From contig NZ_CP049857.1 in NCBI RefSeq assembly GCF_011299555.1, positions 1-64,000 on the forward strand: a stretch of 64,000 nucleotides of DNA, read 5' to 3'. The notes below the pieces were generated by a model. It was not told where the DNA came from. It was given only the letters and a program-made list of their open reading frames with translations, and did not search any database. Source of the DNA: Dysgonomonas sp. HDW5A (GTDB taxonomy: Bacteria > Bacteroidota > Bacteroidia > Bacteroidales > Dysgonomonadaceae). Below, piece by piece: positions 9,401 to 18,042 of this stretch; position 1 is the stretch's first letter; every line of letters begins with the position of its first letter. A program made the position numbers and the translations under genes.

Positions 9401-12148
9401 TCCTTCGTGAAAATATTCTACACCATCCATATATCGGTACATGCCTTCTTGTAACGGCCCCACTGTCTGATATGTTTTTTGAGCCTGATAAAAATTTTGT
9501 TTTTTTTCAAAATTGGGATGGAAAACAGGTATGACGACCGAATCTTTTATAATACTTTTGGTCATGTATGTAAACCTGTCTTCGACAATAGGAATAACGG
9601 ATATGTATTTTGAATAAAGATCTTTTTCACTTTTATCCAATTCATATACCCAATTTGGATACTTCTTAGTGCCTTTATTTTTAGGAGGCATCACTATCGT
9701 CCTTACATGAGAACTTTGGGGCATATTGTGGAGGTTGATACTGAGTATTGTTTTCTTACCCTGATCGAAACAGTATTTATCGATAATGATAATCCGGTCG
9801 TGCAGGCGGAGACTTATTTTGTGATACCATTTACTGTCGACCAGAAATGAATATCCTTTGGGTTGCTCTGTCCAACTGAAATAGACAGGTGTCTCATCCA
9901 CCTCGATAGCATAAATATCTAAAGCCCTGCCATCTAGCATTACATAAGGGGCAAACTCGGTCGTGCCATCAGGAGTATCTATCGTATATTTAAAAATATC
10001 GTGATATGGAATATTTCCTTTTGTGTTACTCAGCGTGTCTATCAGGTCTTCGTGTAATCGAGGGTCTGGAAAGGCGAAGCGGTAGTAATCGTTTTTATCG
10101 AGATGGGCTATCTTATTCCAGAAATCATAATTTTTTTGATTCAAAGGCTGAGAGTAGTTGGCATTCTTTTCGTGGATGTAATACGAATCACGTTTTTCTC
10201 TGCCTTTAGGTGTATTGCCATAGTAGGGCAAATCGGGCAAATAATAATTTAGCAATGAATTATAAGCAAAGGCTGTAATGTCTGCGCCTTTGACGTTGTA
10301 ACCACGACTGTCGGTAATTTTTATTTTGCTGTCGATTGTCTGCCCCGGATATATTCGCTGAGGCATATTCCAGTCTATGTTCAGAAATTCTTTTTTAGGC
10401 GAAAATACCCGCCTGTACACCTGATCTTCGCCTCCCATGGTAAAGAATATTTCTAAAAAGTAGGATACATCAAGATCAATGTAGGGCTTCTTAAAATCTA
10501 TTTCTTTGCCGGAACCTTTTTCGAGCAACAGATTACCTTCGTATACATACCATGCGACATCCAAGCCAAGAGGATTGACTAATTCAAGCACCAGCGAATC
10601 TTTTACCAGTCCGCCTTTGATTTCCAATTCATGAGCAATGCTTCTTACACTCACATTCTTGGAAACTTTATACTCGGGTACGAAAATAATATAAGTTTCT
10701 GCATTCTGCTTAAATGGCTCGGTATACGGTAGTGTTATATCTATAAATTCTTTTTTGTCTATCGATATTTTTGCCGGAACGCTTTTTTCTATACCCAGTT
10801 CGCTGAAACTGAAAACAATTGTAGAATCTTTCGTATCATAATTAACATCATAATAAGATTTGTAGAATGACACATTGTGGCTCGCTTTCAACGATTGTCC
10901 GTCGGGTGTGAGTACAGCTATATCCACTCTATAAGTGCAATCTGTGTTCTCGAAGAGTGAAGCCGGTATTTTATATGTGGTGGGGCTGTCGTTGTTGAGA
11001 CTAATGGTATCACGTCGAATGATATCGGGTACAATCAGGAGATCTACATAAGAGTTTCGCACTTCTCCCCGGGAGATTGCAATTTGGGCTTTCATATCGG
11101 GCATAATGAGGTTATTGGCATCGACTACTTTTATTTCTACCTCATTGTCGTTGGGGAAGTATTGCGTAAAGTCTTTAAGCTTTGTTTCCATCTTATTGTC
11201 ATACAACTCATAGTCTTCGTATCGGAAAGATGTATTGGCAACTACTCTCCCCTTTGTATCCCGTAATTGCAAGGAATAACTTTTATCAAGCCTCAATTTG
11301 AGCGAGTCGTGTAAATTAAGTTCACCGGCAAAGCCTCCGGGATTGTAGGGCTCTACCATTGTTATTTTTTTGAAATCGTAATTATCAGGCTTTTGCATCC
11401 AAAGCTCCAAAGCTTTTTTTAGAGGCTTCTTGCCTCCTGTTAAGGCATAAGATTTGAAACGGACTTTTTCGCCCGGCTTATATTTGTTTTTGTCAGTAAT
11501 CATATAACTGTAAAAGTCGGGGCCTGAGTCGCCTCCGCTTCCGCCATAATCACTCCCGTAAGAAGGGCGTACAACCTCTTTGTTAAGATCGAATACAGCT
11601 TTAAATTTATTATATTCTACGGTTAGTATCCGCATAGGATTTTCCGACCAGTCGTCCGTTCTGTATGCTTTACTGTTTGCGTCAAAAGGCACATCGGAGT
11701 CGAACAGTCGCCATTTACCGTTTTGTATCTTCACTTTTGCATCGCTTCTTACTTCGCCTTCGCTATCTATTACCTGCAAAGTGAGTATGCCATATTCGCG
11801 AAACAGAAATACCTGAAACGGAATGATAGGCATATAGCTATAATTGATTGTATTTTTGGTTATACTGGCATATATAAAATGGCCTTGTTTGGGGGCATTG
11901 TTCCATTTGCCTTTAAAAGTGGCCACATGCTTATAAAGCAGTTTTTCCATTAATTTATCACTGCGGCCTTCTTTGAGGAATTTCAGAGCTTCTTTGTTTG
12001 TTATTTCAAATACAAAAATAGAATCGCAGCCTTCCCGCCATTCGATACGATCTTTTAATGATGTTTGCCCATATACTTGTGGCGCTAAAAAAATAGTTAT
12101 AAGTAGAATGAAAAATGGCATAAGGTATAAGGGAAAGCGTTTTTTCAT
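6407..12148 (-). CDS. Alpha-2-macroglobulin with embedded carboxypeptidase-like/SusC-like module
   Basis: A secreted or envelope giant of 1913 residues. I place the start at the ATG giving MKKRFPLYLMPFF, since a good signal peptide ending at VYGQ follows it at once. Macroglobulin MG repeats come first (DKNKYKPGEKVRFKSY near residue 215). Next is a CarboxypepD_reg-like domain (GIVTDEQGEPLIGVSI) and VVVGYG, then the A2M core (WEAVVYAMNRKLKTG). The thioester motif CNEQ is intact at Cys1466. Family members trap proteases or foreign proteins covalently in the periplasm; this one may act at the surface. The VVVGYG stretch is typical of SusC-type TonB receptors and is out of place here. Confidence 0.85.
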   Translation of the reverse strand: MKKRFPLYLMPFFILLITIFLAPQVYGQTSLKDRIEWREGCDSIFVFEITNKEALKFLKEGRSDKLMEKLLYKHVATFKGKWNNAPKQGHFIYASITKNTINYSYMPIIPFQVFLFREYGILTLQVIDSEGEVRSDAKVKIQNGKWRLFDSDVPFDANSKAYRTDDWSENPMRILTVEYNKFKAVFDLNKEVVRPSYGSDYGGSGGDSGPDFYSYMITDKNKYKPGEKVRFKSYALTGGKKPLKKALELWMQKPDNYDFKKITMVEPYNPGGFAGELNLHDSLKLRLDKSYSLQLRDTKGRVVANTSFRYEDYELYDNKMETKLKDFTQYFPNDNEVEIKVVDANNLIMPDMKAQIAISRGEVRNSYVDLLIVPDIIRRDTISLNNDSPTTYKIPASLFENTDCTYRVDIAVLTPDGQSLKASHNVSFYKSYYDVNYDTKDSTIVFSFSELGIEKSVPAKISIDKKEFIDITLPYTEPFKQNAETYIIFVPEYKVSKNVSVRSIAHELEIKGGLVKDSLVLELVNPLGLDVAWYVYEGNLLLEKGSGKEIDFKKPYIDLDVSYFLEIFFTMGGEDQVYRRVFSPKKEFLNIDWNMPQRIYPGQTIDSKIKITDSRGYNVKGADITAFAYNSLLNYYLPDLPYYGNTPKGREKRDSYYIHEKNANYSQPLNQKNYDFWNKIAHLDKNDYYRFAFPDPRLHEDLIDTLSNTKGNIPYHDIFKYTIDTPDGTTEFAPYVMLDGRALDIYAIEVDETPVYFSWTEQPKGYSFLVDSKWYHKISLRLHDRIIIIDKYCFDQGKKTILSINLHNMPQSSHVRTIVMPPKNKGTKKYPNWVYELDKSEKDLYSKYISVIPIVEDRFTYMTKSIIKDSVVIPVFHPNFEKKQNFYQAQKTYQTVGPLQEGMYRYMDGVEYFHEGGYKYKYGGNVVYKYPAEPYPTALTYGSNENMYNINDFHFTPKEFGRKIGLVAVEEDKWFPGIVYLKNTKIHIPADVEKSGVRGIVMRNRETGKLFVPIFNRGVLGNYGNSDLYGLKGMNYGNYDIFALYSNGNYLRYDNVPLLAGTYVELKMNECHEHPKDSVSAKWLQYRPAVQSVTTSRGNEGVVSRQYSNIGKQYFNPANDVRGIVTDEQGEPLIGVSISLKGKQAGTVTDIDGVFILDLHSAENTLVFSYIGYKVEEVKVTRGSSITVRLKEDSQMLMETVVVGYGVQRKASLAASVMTISGSMMNHEMESYKESEEVDDDGSAKLCSELLQLNGMRSNFSDVGFWEPKLVTDKKGEASFSVTFPDNITRWEAVVYAMNRKLKTGTLRRSINSYKPLMAEIKTPQFLVEGDSTLFSTNIRNYTKDKEIEGEIIFVNNGDSILRTPIRFEASYQKYLPVIAPSDQDSLTFSYRFTRNDGYSDGEQRGISIEKQGVVVAEGTLQFLRNGDYINVAATNNENVEISITGKQVDIYMDAANYLMGYSYSCNEQLASKLIGLLNYRLYMQFNEKPFRYHKNVNEIINRLLKNQNEKRLWSWWGNDSNTSYWMSAHILRALNMARMAGYKVDFDIKKVQYDYIDIHRFRNTSLYDIDVLNAVVDWGTEQSYKEIIELFEDKIAKIEAREDSLVQKYKKTKNPKDYFVCNSYLTQKLTLMEMRQKLGMEYDKKLILGLINKDVYGAVNVKDTLRANYWYYDNDAANVIAYRIVRKDSVLRQYVDGMQMYILGTKRYGWNTYQASSALMTILPDLLAESTTAKNLATVTLAGKENRSVKEFPYNATLKSGEQLSIKKESGMPLLYSAYTMKRRTEQHFGEAFDISTYINSKTLEKGVAVTMEVTVKVKQDNAEHVIIEIPVPAGCSYQNKNRGYGQYEVYREYFKEKVAIFCEKLPKGEYRYTINLMPRYSGKYILNPAKVEMMYFPVINSNNDIRKIDIQ

Positions 12149-12403
12149 AGTATCTATTGTTAGTGTAAAATAATGGGTGCAATTTATTAATAAAAATGAT
12201 AACCTCATAAAGGTTTTACTAATACAGAGTGAATTTCATTTTATTCATAAGGAAACTTTGTCATTAATTCTTATGAGACTGTCCCTGGTGAAACGAATAG
12301 AAATGAGCAGAAATGTGATGACACCCCATTGTTTTTCAATAATATGTGATATAGCTTCGCTTTCATATTCATTTACCCATTTATTCATTAAACTTTTATT
12401 CAT

Positions 12404-12718
12404 ATGAAAAATATCGGCATAATCGATCTGGAAGTAATCGATGAAATAATCACAAAAACACAAACCATCACAAGAGAAATAGATGCTTTAAAGAATAAGC
12501 ACGACAACAAATACCTTGGAAAATGGATGGACGCACAGGATGTATGCCTTACACTGAACATCTCACCCCGTACACTCCAAACCTACAGGGACGAAGGCAA
12601 GATAGGGTACACGCAGATCAACCGTAAGATATATTATAAGTCAGAGGATGTGGATCAATTTATACGTAATTCATACAATAACAAACATAAAAACAACAGC
12701 GATGAAAATAATGGATAA
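12404..12718 (+). CDS. Small helix-turn-helix protein, excisionase-like
   Basis: A 104-residue protein with the HTH_17-type pattern WMDAQDVCLTLNISPRTLQTYRDEGKI then IYYKSEDVDQFI, preceded by a short helical N-terminus. Such proteins in Bacteroidota elements act as excisionases or local regulators. It overlaps the next gene by 17 bases and lies just before a convergent integrase, so it probably belongs to the same mobile unit. Confidence 0.7.
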   Translation: MKNIGIIDLEVIDEIITKTQTITREIDALKNKHDNKYLGKWMDAQDVCLTLNISPRTLQTYRDEGKIGYTQINRKIYYKSEDVDQFIRNSYNNKHKNNSDENNG

Positions 12719-12995
12719 TAAAGACGATAGAATCTTATCTATCAATAAAGGTTTAGAACAGACGTTAAAAGCAGTCAGGTATATGCTCGATAATTACAAA
12801 CCGCTGTTTAACGGGGAACGTTACCTGACAGACAAAGATCTGTCGCAGAAGCTGAACATCAGTCGGCGTACATTGCAGGATTACCGCACTAACGGCATGA
12901 TACCGTATATCATGTTGTGCAAAAAAGTATTGTATAAAGAGTCTGATATCCAGAAGATGCGTGATAATGCTTATTATAAGGCCTGGGCTGAATAA
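12702..12995 (+). CDS. Second small helix-turn-helix protein, excisionase-like
   Basis: 97 residues from the ATG at 12,702 (a second in-frame ATG lies at 12,711). The domain YLTDKDLSQKLNISRRTLQDYRTNGMIPYI parallels that of the preceding gene, so the two are tandem paralogues. The start overlaps the upstream stop, suggesting coupled translation. A terminator follows. Likely role: excision or regulation of the neighbouring integrase-bearing unit. Confidence 0.7.
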   Translation: MKIMDNKDDRILSINKGLEQTLKAVRYMLDNYKPLFNGERYLTDKDLSQKLNISRRTLQDYRTNGMIPYIMLCKKVLYKESDIQKMRDNAYYKAWAE

Positions 12996-13025
12996 TTATA
13001 GTACAGTATTGGATAACATAAGATC

Positions 13026-13060
13026 AAAATGCATACCGAACCAATCGGCATGCATTTTTT
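13026..13060 (+). terminator. Terminator after the HTH pair
   Basis: The arms aaatgcataccga and tcggcatgcattt form a 13-bp stem with one mismatch, followed by a T run. It sits 31 bases past the second HTH gene. Confidence 0.8.
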
Positions 13061-13079
13061 GTTTTAAGCTACCATGTTT

Positions 13080-13256
13080 TTAGAATAGCAATATATCTTT
13101 GAGGGGAAGCCCGGTCAATTCAGCGATGAGTGAATTATCCAGTCCTTTCATTTTCATCTTTAATGCGATCTCAAGAACTTTATATCTTGCTTGTCGGATT
13201 GTATCACATTTGGTTTGTGGATTTTCTGTTAGTTGATTCCCCGCAAATGTCTTCAT
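13080..13256 (-). CDS. Small hypothetical protein downstream of the integrase
   Basis: A 58-residue reading frame starts with an ATG immediately after the integrase stop codon. Its second half (ALKMKMKGLDNSLIAELTGL then PLKDI) resembles the C-terminal tail of Rpn/PD-(D/E)XK transposase-like proteins, where a phrase of the type KGLSIELIAELTGLSIEEI recurs. It may be a detached tail of such a nuclease or a small co-translated partner of the integrase. Support is the clean frame, zero spacing and the recognisable motif. Confidence 0.45.
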   Translation of the reverse strand: MKTFAGNQLTENPQTKCDTIRQARYKVLEIALKMKMKGLDNSLIAELTGLPLKDILLF

Positions 13257-14426
13257 TTATTCCGCTATTTTCAACGGGGTTATTTTTGCATAGATCTGGG
13301 TTGTTTTAATGCTGTTATGCCCCAGCATTGCGGATATGGATTCTATGGATACCTTGTATTTGAGGGCAAGGGTAGCAAACGTGTGCCTGGCAAGGTGGAA
13401 GGTAGTTTTCTTTTTTATGTGGCAGATTTCTGCGATTTCCTTGAGATATTCGTTAGTCTTCTGATTTGTGGATGTAGGAAAGAGGTATTCGTCGGGTCTT
13501 GTGTTCTTATATTTTTCGACAATCTGTAGCGGGATCGGAAGAAGGGGGATTTGCGACACTTCATCGGTTTTCATCCTGTGAATACTGATCCAGAGTTTAT
13601 TGTCATGGCTGAGCTGTATGTCGTCTTTCTTCAGCCTGCATAGGTCGATATGAGAGAGGCCGCTGTAGCAGCTGAAGACAAAGAGATCCCGTATGGTTGT
13701 AAGTCGTGGTGTCAGAAACTGTTGATGCCATATGGCATCAACTTCTTCTTCCAGCAGTGATATACGGTCTGTTTTATCAAAACGGATTATGTAAAAATTA
13801 AAGGGATTGTGTGTAATCAGCCCGAGCTTTTCGGAGAATTTCATGATTGTAGAGAATCGTTGCATGTATTTCATGGCGGTATTGTTCTTGTAACCGAGGT
13901 GTTTTCTCATATGGGTGTAGAATTTCTCGAGAAGGCTGATTGATATGTGTTCGATGCGGATGTCCGATTGACTGTATTCCAGTTCCAGAAACTCCTGTAT
14001 ACGGTTCCATGTCAGTCCATATCGAAAGGAAGTATTGCAGCCAATATTCTTGCCTGTTTTGGATTGAAAGAACTTAACTTGTTCTGTAAACTGAAAGCTT
14101 AGTTTGGTTTCGTCTTCGAGAGCCAGGTAGGCTTTTTTCAGCATCAGCGGGGTAACATATTTGTATTTTTCTCTTAATCTGCTGTGATAGTTATGGAGCT
14201 GTGATCTTATGAGATCGAGCTGCCGGTTTATTTCTTTTGCATAGGTTGTACTGCCTTTGGCTCTTCCCTGATTCGTTATCCATTGTTCGGGGAATATATC
14301 TGTTTTGGTACTGAACTGAAGATAAGTTCCTTCGATTGTTATGCGTGTCATAATGGTGCATAACCGGTTTTTCTTGGGTTCGTTCTTTTTGATAAAGAAC
14401 AGGATACTGAATGTGCTTCTCATCAT
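13257..14426 (-). CDS. Tyrosine recombinase, CTnDOT/Bacteroidota type
   Basis: A 389-residue integrase with an N-terminal arm-binding region, a SAM-like core-binding domain, and a catalytic domain with HLARHTFATLAL, LGH and the nucleophile in TTQIYAKI. The first catalytic Arg is replaced by Ser (CYSGLSHIDL), as is known for IntDOT. Two adjacent Met codons open the frame. A perfect inverted repeat lies 20 bases upstream and a 58-residue ORF follows. I could not identify its attachment sites. The two HTH proteins converge on it and are likely its excision factors. Confidence 0.85.
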   Translation of the reverse strand: MMRSTFSILFFIKKNEPKKNRLCTIMTRITIEGTYLQFSTKTDIFPEQWITNQGRAKGSTTYAKEINRQLDLIRSQLHNYHSRLREKYKYVTPLMLKKAYLALEDETKLSFQFTEQVKFFQSKTGKNIGCNTSFRYGLTWNRIQEFLELEYSQSDIRIEHISISLLEKFYTHMRKHLGYKNNTAMKYMQRFSTIMKFSEKLGLITHNPFNFYIIRFDKTDRISLLEEEVDAIWHQQFLTPRLTTIRDLFVFSCYSGLSHIDLCRLKKDDIQLSHDNKLWISIHRMKTDEVSQIPLLPIPLQIVEKYKNTRPDEYLFPTSTNQKTNEYLKEIAEICHIKKKTTFHLARHTFATLALKYKVSIESISAMLGHNSIKTTQIYAKITPLKIAE

Positions 14427-14445
14427 CTGAATGTTTTAAGTAATA

Positions 14446-14481
14446 ATCATACCTGAAACATACATTAGTTTCAGGTATGAT
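14446..14481. repeat. Perfect 14-bp inverted repeat upstream of integrase
   Basis: The arms atcatacctgaaac and gtttcaggtatgat are separated by 8 bases and end 20 bases before the integrase start. There is no T run, so an operator or recombinase-related site is more likely than a terminator. Confidence 0.55.
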
Positions 14482-15186
14482 CTTGCTTTCTTGTATTTTC
14501 TTAATTATTCAGGAATGATTGTAATGTATTGTTTTTCTGCAAAATGGGATTGTGGCAATAAAATGCGTATCGAAGCAATATGATGAAGTAGGGTGCAATA
14601 TAAAACATTAATTGATAACGGGTTACATCTAAACTCTGTATTTCACCGCATTTTGCTTCGGGTCCTGGACGGGGGAAGATGAACTTAAAATTCAATCCAC
14701 TGAATACCAATATCTTGCAGATACATAAAAATCCAGTCCCACGAATAAACCCACGCATATTTTTCGCCAATTTTCGTCGTAATGTATTGTATCAATGAAC
14801 TTTGATTGCAAAGATAAGCGGTACTTTTGTAAAAACGGTACTTGAACCTGAATTTAACTATTTTAAATTGTTTGTTTTTGTGTAATTTTCTCATGTATAT
14901 TATCATATTTTTCTGATTAATTTCAATAAGTGTGAATACTCATATTAAGTATAATTTCAACTAATACAATCAAAAATACACTGCAATATATTCGAGTAAG
15001 AAAGAATATTTTCACATTTTAATAGATAATTTCTGCCATAGACGACAGATTTGCATCTTTAAAGAAATGTAACTCGATAAAGTTTATATACTTCTTCATC
15101 TTTAGGTTAATTTCGAACAGAATGAAAATAGATTAAAGACTATGCGAAATAGCTTAAATAAGGTAAAGTAATATATTGAAATAAGT
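14482..15186. other. Gene-poor region before the YhcG gene
   Basis: About 700 bases. Open frames on the minus strand (for example 14,501-14,770) have no recognisable family and overlap each other in two frames, so I do not call them. The first 270 bases are richer in GC than the rest and look like a relic of a coding or element-end sequence. The remainder is AT-rich and featureless. Confidence 0.4.
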
Positions 15187-15194
15187 TATCTTTG
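15187..15194 (+). promoter_or_regulatory. -7 promoter box for the YhcG gene
   Basis: tatctttg matches TAnnTTTG and lies 19 bases before the start codon, which would give a very short leader. No clear -33 box. Confidence 0.4.
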
Positions 15195-15213
15195 AAGTAA
15201 AATAAATATTTGT

Positions 15214-16239
15214 ATGACTACTATCCAACCCAACGATTATAATCATTTCCTGATTGAGATTAAGGAACGAATCCGTTCTGCTCAATATGAGGCCATGAAA
15301 GCAGTCAATAAAGAAATGATACAACTTTATTGGGATATCGGTAAGCAAATAACAGAAAAGCAACAGGCATCCGGTTGGGGGAAAGCTGTTGTCGAGACAT
15401 TGTCAAAAGATTTACAGAAAGAATTTCCGGGAATTCAAGGCTTTGGTGCACGTAACATCTGGTATATGCAGCAGTTTTACACTGAGTATGAAGGAAATGA
15501 AATTCTGCAACCATTAGTTGCAGAAATTAGCTGGACAAAACATTTAGCAATAATGACTAAATGTAAAGATATACAGGAGCGACAATTCTATATCTTGTCA
15601 ACCAAGAAGTATGGATGGACCAAAGATGTGCTTATACATAAGATCGAAGCAAAAGCATCTGAGAAATATCTTTTAGGTCAAACAAACTTTGACAAAACAT
15701 TACCTGATAATATAAGGCATCAAGCTGTTTTAGCAGTAAAAGACGATTATACTTTCGACTTTCTTGGATTAGGTGAAGAACACTCAGAAACAGAACTGGA
15801 GCAGGCATTAATCAAAAATATCCGTTCATTCCTTATTGAATTCGGTACGGACTTCACATTTGTAGGAAATCAATACCGTATTGAACTGGAGGGTGAAGAG
15901 TATTTTATTGATTTGCTTCTGTATCATCGTAAACTTCAATGTATGGTGGCCGTCGAACTGAAAATAGGTAAGTTCCTTCCTGAATATAAAGGGAAAATGG
16001 AATTTTATCTCAATATTTTGAATGATAAAATCAGGCTGCCTCACGAAAATCCTTCCATTGGAATTATTATATGTAAATCCAAAAAGCGTACAATAGTGGA
16101 ATATGCACTAAAAGATTCAAATCAACCAATAGGTATTGCAACTTATAGCCTTACAACTGAATTACCGGAATCATATCAGGAGCTATTACCTGATGGGGAC
16201 GAGATAGCTAAAAAGTTAAACCTGTTAATGGACAAATAG
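15214..16239 (+). CDS. YhcG-type PD-(D/E)XK nuclease (DUF1016)
   Basis: A 341-residue protein with both DUF1016 parts. The N-terminal helical domain is recognisable from LYWDIGKQITEKQ and WGKAVVETLSKDLQKEFPG. The C-terminal nuclease domain has FIDLLLYHRKLQCMVAVELKIGKF, where D, E and K form the catalytic set. Family members are Holliday-junction-resolvase-like nucleases often found in defence islands and beside restriction systems; the substrate is not established. It is monocistronic, with its own promoter box. Full length and no damage seen. Confidence 0.9.
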   Translation: MTTIQPNDYNHFLIEIKERIRSAQYEAMKAVNKEMIQLYWDIGKQITEKQQASGWGKAVVETLSKDLQKEFPGIQGFGARNIWYMQQFYTEYEGNEILQPLVAEISWTKHLAIMTKCKDIQERQFYILSTKKYGWTKDVLIHKIEAKASEKYLLGQTNFDKTLPDNIRHQAVLAVKDDYTFDFLGLGEEHSETELEQALIKNIRSFLIEFGTDFTFVGNQYRIELEGEEYFIDLLLYHRKLQCMVAVELKIGKFLPEYKGKMEFYLNILNDKIRLPHENPSIGIIICKSKKRTIVEYALKDSNQPIGIATYSLTTELPESYQELLPDGDEIAKKLNLLMDK

Positions 16240-16414
16240 AGGTAGAATGTTCCTACGTAATTTATCGTTTTTGAGGTTTCCATGCTGACAAATTTTTATC
16301 ATACGAATCTAGTCTAAAGGCACGATTTCTTTTCGCTATCAGGCTCATTTGTTCTTGCTGACAGGTTCAGATGATAAGTAAGGCAAATTTATCATAATCA
16401 AAAATTTATACCGA

Positions 16415-16837
16415 TTACACAATCACTTTGTTATTACTTTTAAAGAGAGCAACAAACCGTTTACACTTATCTATGGTGTGAACAATAATTATCAGTATAA
16501 AAAGATGACCAATAACATTGTGAAATTTCAACAATGGAAATCCAATCACAAAAAAGATAATACTTAAAAACATCATTATAAAACAAATGATTGTCAGTGC
16601 AGTTATTTTGTTCTTTAAGATGACTTTCTTTTTGGTGAATGATTTAATTAAACGCCAGTGTTGTGCTACGTGAACTATTATTAGTGAAAACCACACTATT
16701 CCCATAATACAATGGACGGAATTCCAGTAAGTGGATATTTGTCCTGCATGACCTGCAATCCTCAGTAAAATAAAGCCGAGTACCAAAAGAATATCTACAA
16801 GTATTTTTGCTTGTTTTGATAGGAATATGTTTTCCAT
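16415..16837 (-). CDS. Four-helix membrane protein, DUF4405/cytochrome b561-like
   Basis: About 140 residues from the internal Met that precedes IFLSKQAKILVDILLVLGFILL; an upstream Met at 16,867 is possible. Four hydrophobic segments are visible, with His residues in the helices (AGHAGQ, HVAQHW, HNVIGHLF), the pattern of DUF4405 proteins that may bind haem. It probably works in the inner membrane in electron transfer, but no partner is encoded nearby. The next gene upstream on the same strand is the AraC regulator, 80 bases away. Confidence 0.6.
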   Translation of the reverse strand: MENIFLSKQAKILVDILLVLGFILLRIAGHAGQISTYWNSVHCIMGIVWFSLIIVHVAQHWRLIKSFTKKKVILKNKITALTIICFIMMFLSIIFFVIGFPLLKFHNVIGHLFILIIIVHTIDKCKRFVALFKSNNKVIV

Positions 16838-16920
16838 TTTTTCATTCCTGTTATTGTATTGATACAAAATAACGGAAAATAATAGCGGATGGAAATAGAG
16901 AGATTATGGTATAGGTTGGA

Positions 16921-17772
16921 CTATTTAAGGTATTTCTTGCGGAACTGAGTAGGCGAGAGTTTAGATGTCTTAGTAAATAGGCGTGTAAAATAAGCATAAT
17001 CTTCGTATCCGAGCTCTAAGGCAATTTCCTTGACATTCTTATTGGTATAGAACAATAGGCGTTTAGCCTGAATAATAAGTTCGTTTTGAATACACTCACT
17101 GACTGTTAGTCCTGTGGTCTTTTTTACGGCTTCGTTTAAATATACTGGAGATAGATTCAATTTGTCTGCGTATTGTGACGGACGTTTCAATGATTGATAA
17201 TTGGCGGACAGTAATGTTTTAAATTGGAAAGTAATAGCTGCCAGTCGTTTGTTTTTGGAAACGGGGAGGCCTTTGCGGTATATTTCTGCTGTGATTCCGA
17301 TATAGAAAGACAGTAAATCGTGGATAATACTTTCTTCGATATGTTGTCTTTCGGGTTTCAGTCTTTTGTGGATGGCTGAGGCACAATATTTAAGGTCGTT
17401 AATTATATCTTCATCGAGGTTTACTTTACTGCCCATCAGAGAGACCTGTTCGAATATTTCTTTGTATTCATCTTTTACGAGCATGGCGTCTACTGCCAAT
17501 ATCCAGCCACAGGCATTTATATTGCCGACCGGAATATGGACTTGTCCGGGTAAGATGCAGTGAACGGTACTTCCTGTTATTTCATATTCTTTAAAGTCGA
17601 TCAATAGTTTGCCTTCTCCTTTTTCGATGAAAAGAAAGATATAGTAATCATCTCTGTGTGCATAATCTACAGCGGGTACTTGCTCGTTTTGCGAAACATA
17701 GCGTAGGAAGGCTATTTCTCCTTGAAATTTGTCTGATAGTTTGTGGATCGGAATGGCATTCATGGGTATCAA
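16921..17772 (-). CDS. AraC-family transcriptional regulator
   Basis: A 283-residue regulator. The N-terminal cupin-like sensor contains YYIFLFIEKGEGKLLIDF and an LPGQVHIP loop. The C-terminal pair of helix-turn-helix motifs includes LNLSPVYLNEAVKKTTGLT and ALELGYEDYAYFTRLFTK, ending SPTQFRKKYL, all classic for AraC/XylS. It is divergent from the alpha/beta hydrolase gene with about 270 bases between, so it could control that gene or the membrane protein downstream. The effector is unknown. A Met three codons in is an alternative start. Confidence 0.9.
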   Translation of the reverse strand: MIPMNAIPIHKLSDKFQGEIAFLRYVSQNEQVPAVDYAHRDDYYIFLFIEKGEGKLLIDFKEYEITGSTVHCILPGQVHIPVGNINACGWILAVDAMLVKDEYKEIFEQVSLMGSKVNLDEDIINDLKYCASAIHKRLKPERQHIEESIIHDLLSFYIGITAEIYRKGLPVSKNKRLAAITFQFKTLLSANYQSLKRPSQYADKLNLSPVYLNEAVKKTTGLTVSECIQNELIIQAKRLLFYTNKNVKEIALELGYEDYAYFTRLFTKTSKLSPTQFRKKYLK

Positions 17773-17961
17773 AGATTTGATTATTGAAGAGAGGAATCCT
17801 GTTTCTTATATAAAATCAATGAGGGGAGTTAGATAACTGCTTTGTCTATGATTGTAAAGATATGGTGTTTGTATTTTATTCGAAATGGAATAGCGATGTA
17901 TTTTAGCCGTTTTATTGATTTACTGTTATGCCATTTCTTATAATTTATTAAGGTAAAATTA

Positions 17962-17969
17962 TATATTTG
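17962..17969 (+). promoter_or_regulatory. -7 promoter box upstream of hydrolase gene
   Basis: tatatttg fits TAnnTTTG and lies 73 bases before the hydrolase start. The -33 region is not consensus. Confidence 0.35.
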
Positions 17970-18042
17970 CAGTTACCCGATATACATTATTTAATTTTAG
18001 ATATACTGTTCTTAATAAAAATAGATAAAAAGAATAGCCATT

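Noticed and set aside
6782-11953. Many plus-strand frames of 60-80 codons
   Set aside because: They are antisense shadows of the long A2M gene, whose signal peptide, domains and thioester motif are clear.
12177-12463. Opposed 72-76-codon frames between the A2M and HTH genes
   Set aside because: They lie on opposite strands over the same bases and overlap the HTH gene start. One contains a plausible helix but no family signal.
14501-14906. Two overlapping minus-strand frames of 73-89 codons
   Set aside because: They overlap in different frames, match no family I know and have no promoter or partner. Possibly relic DNA.
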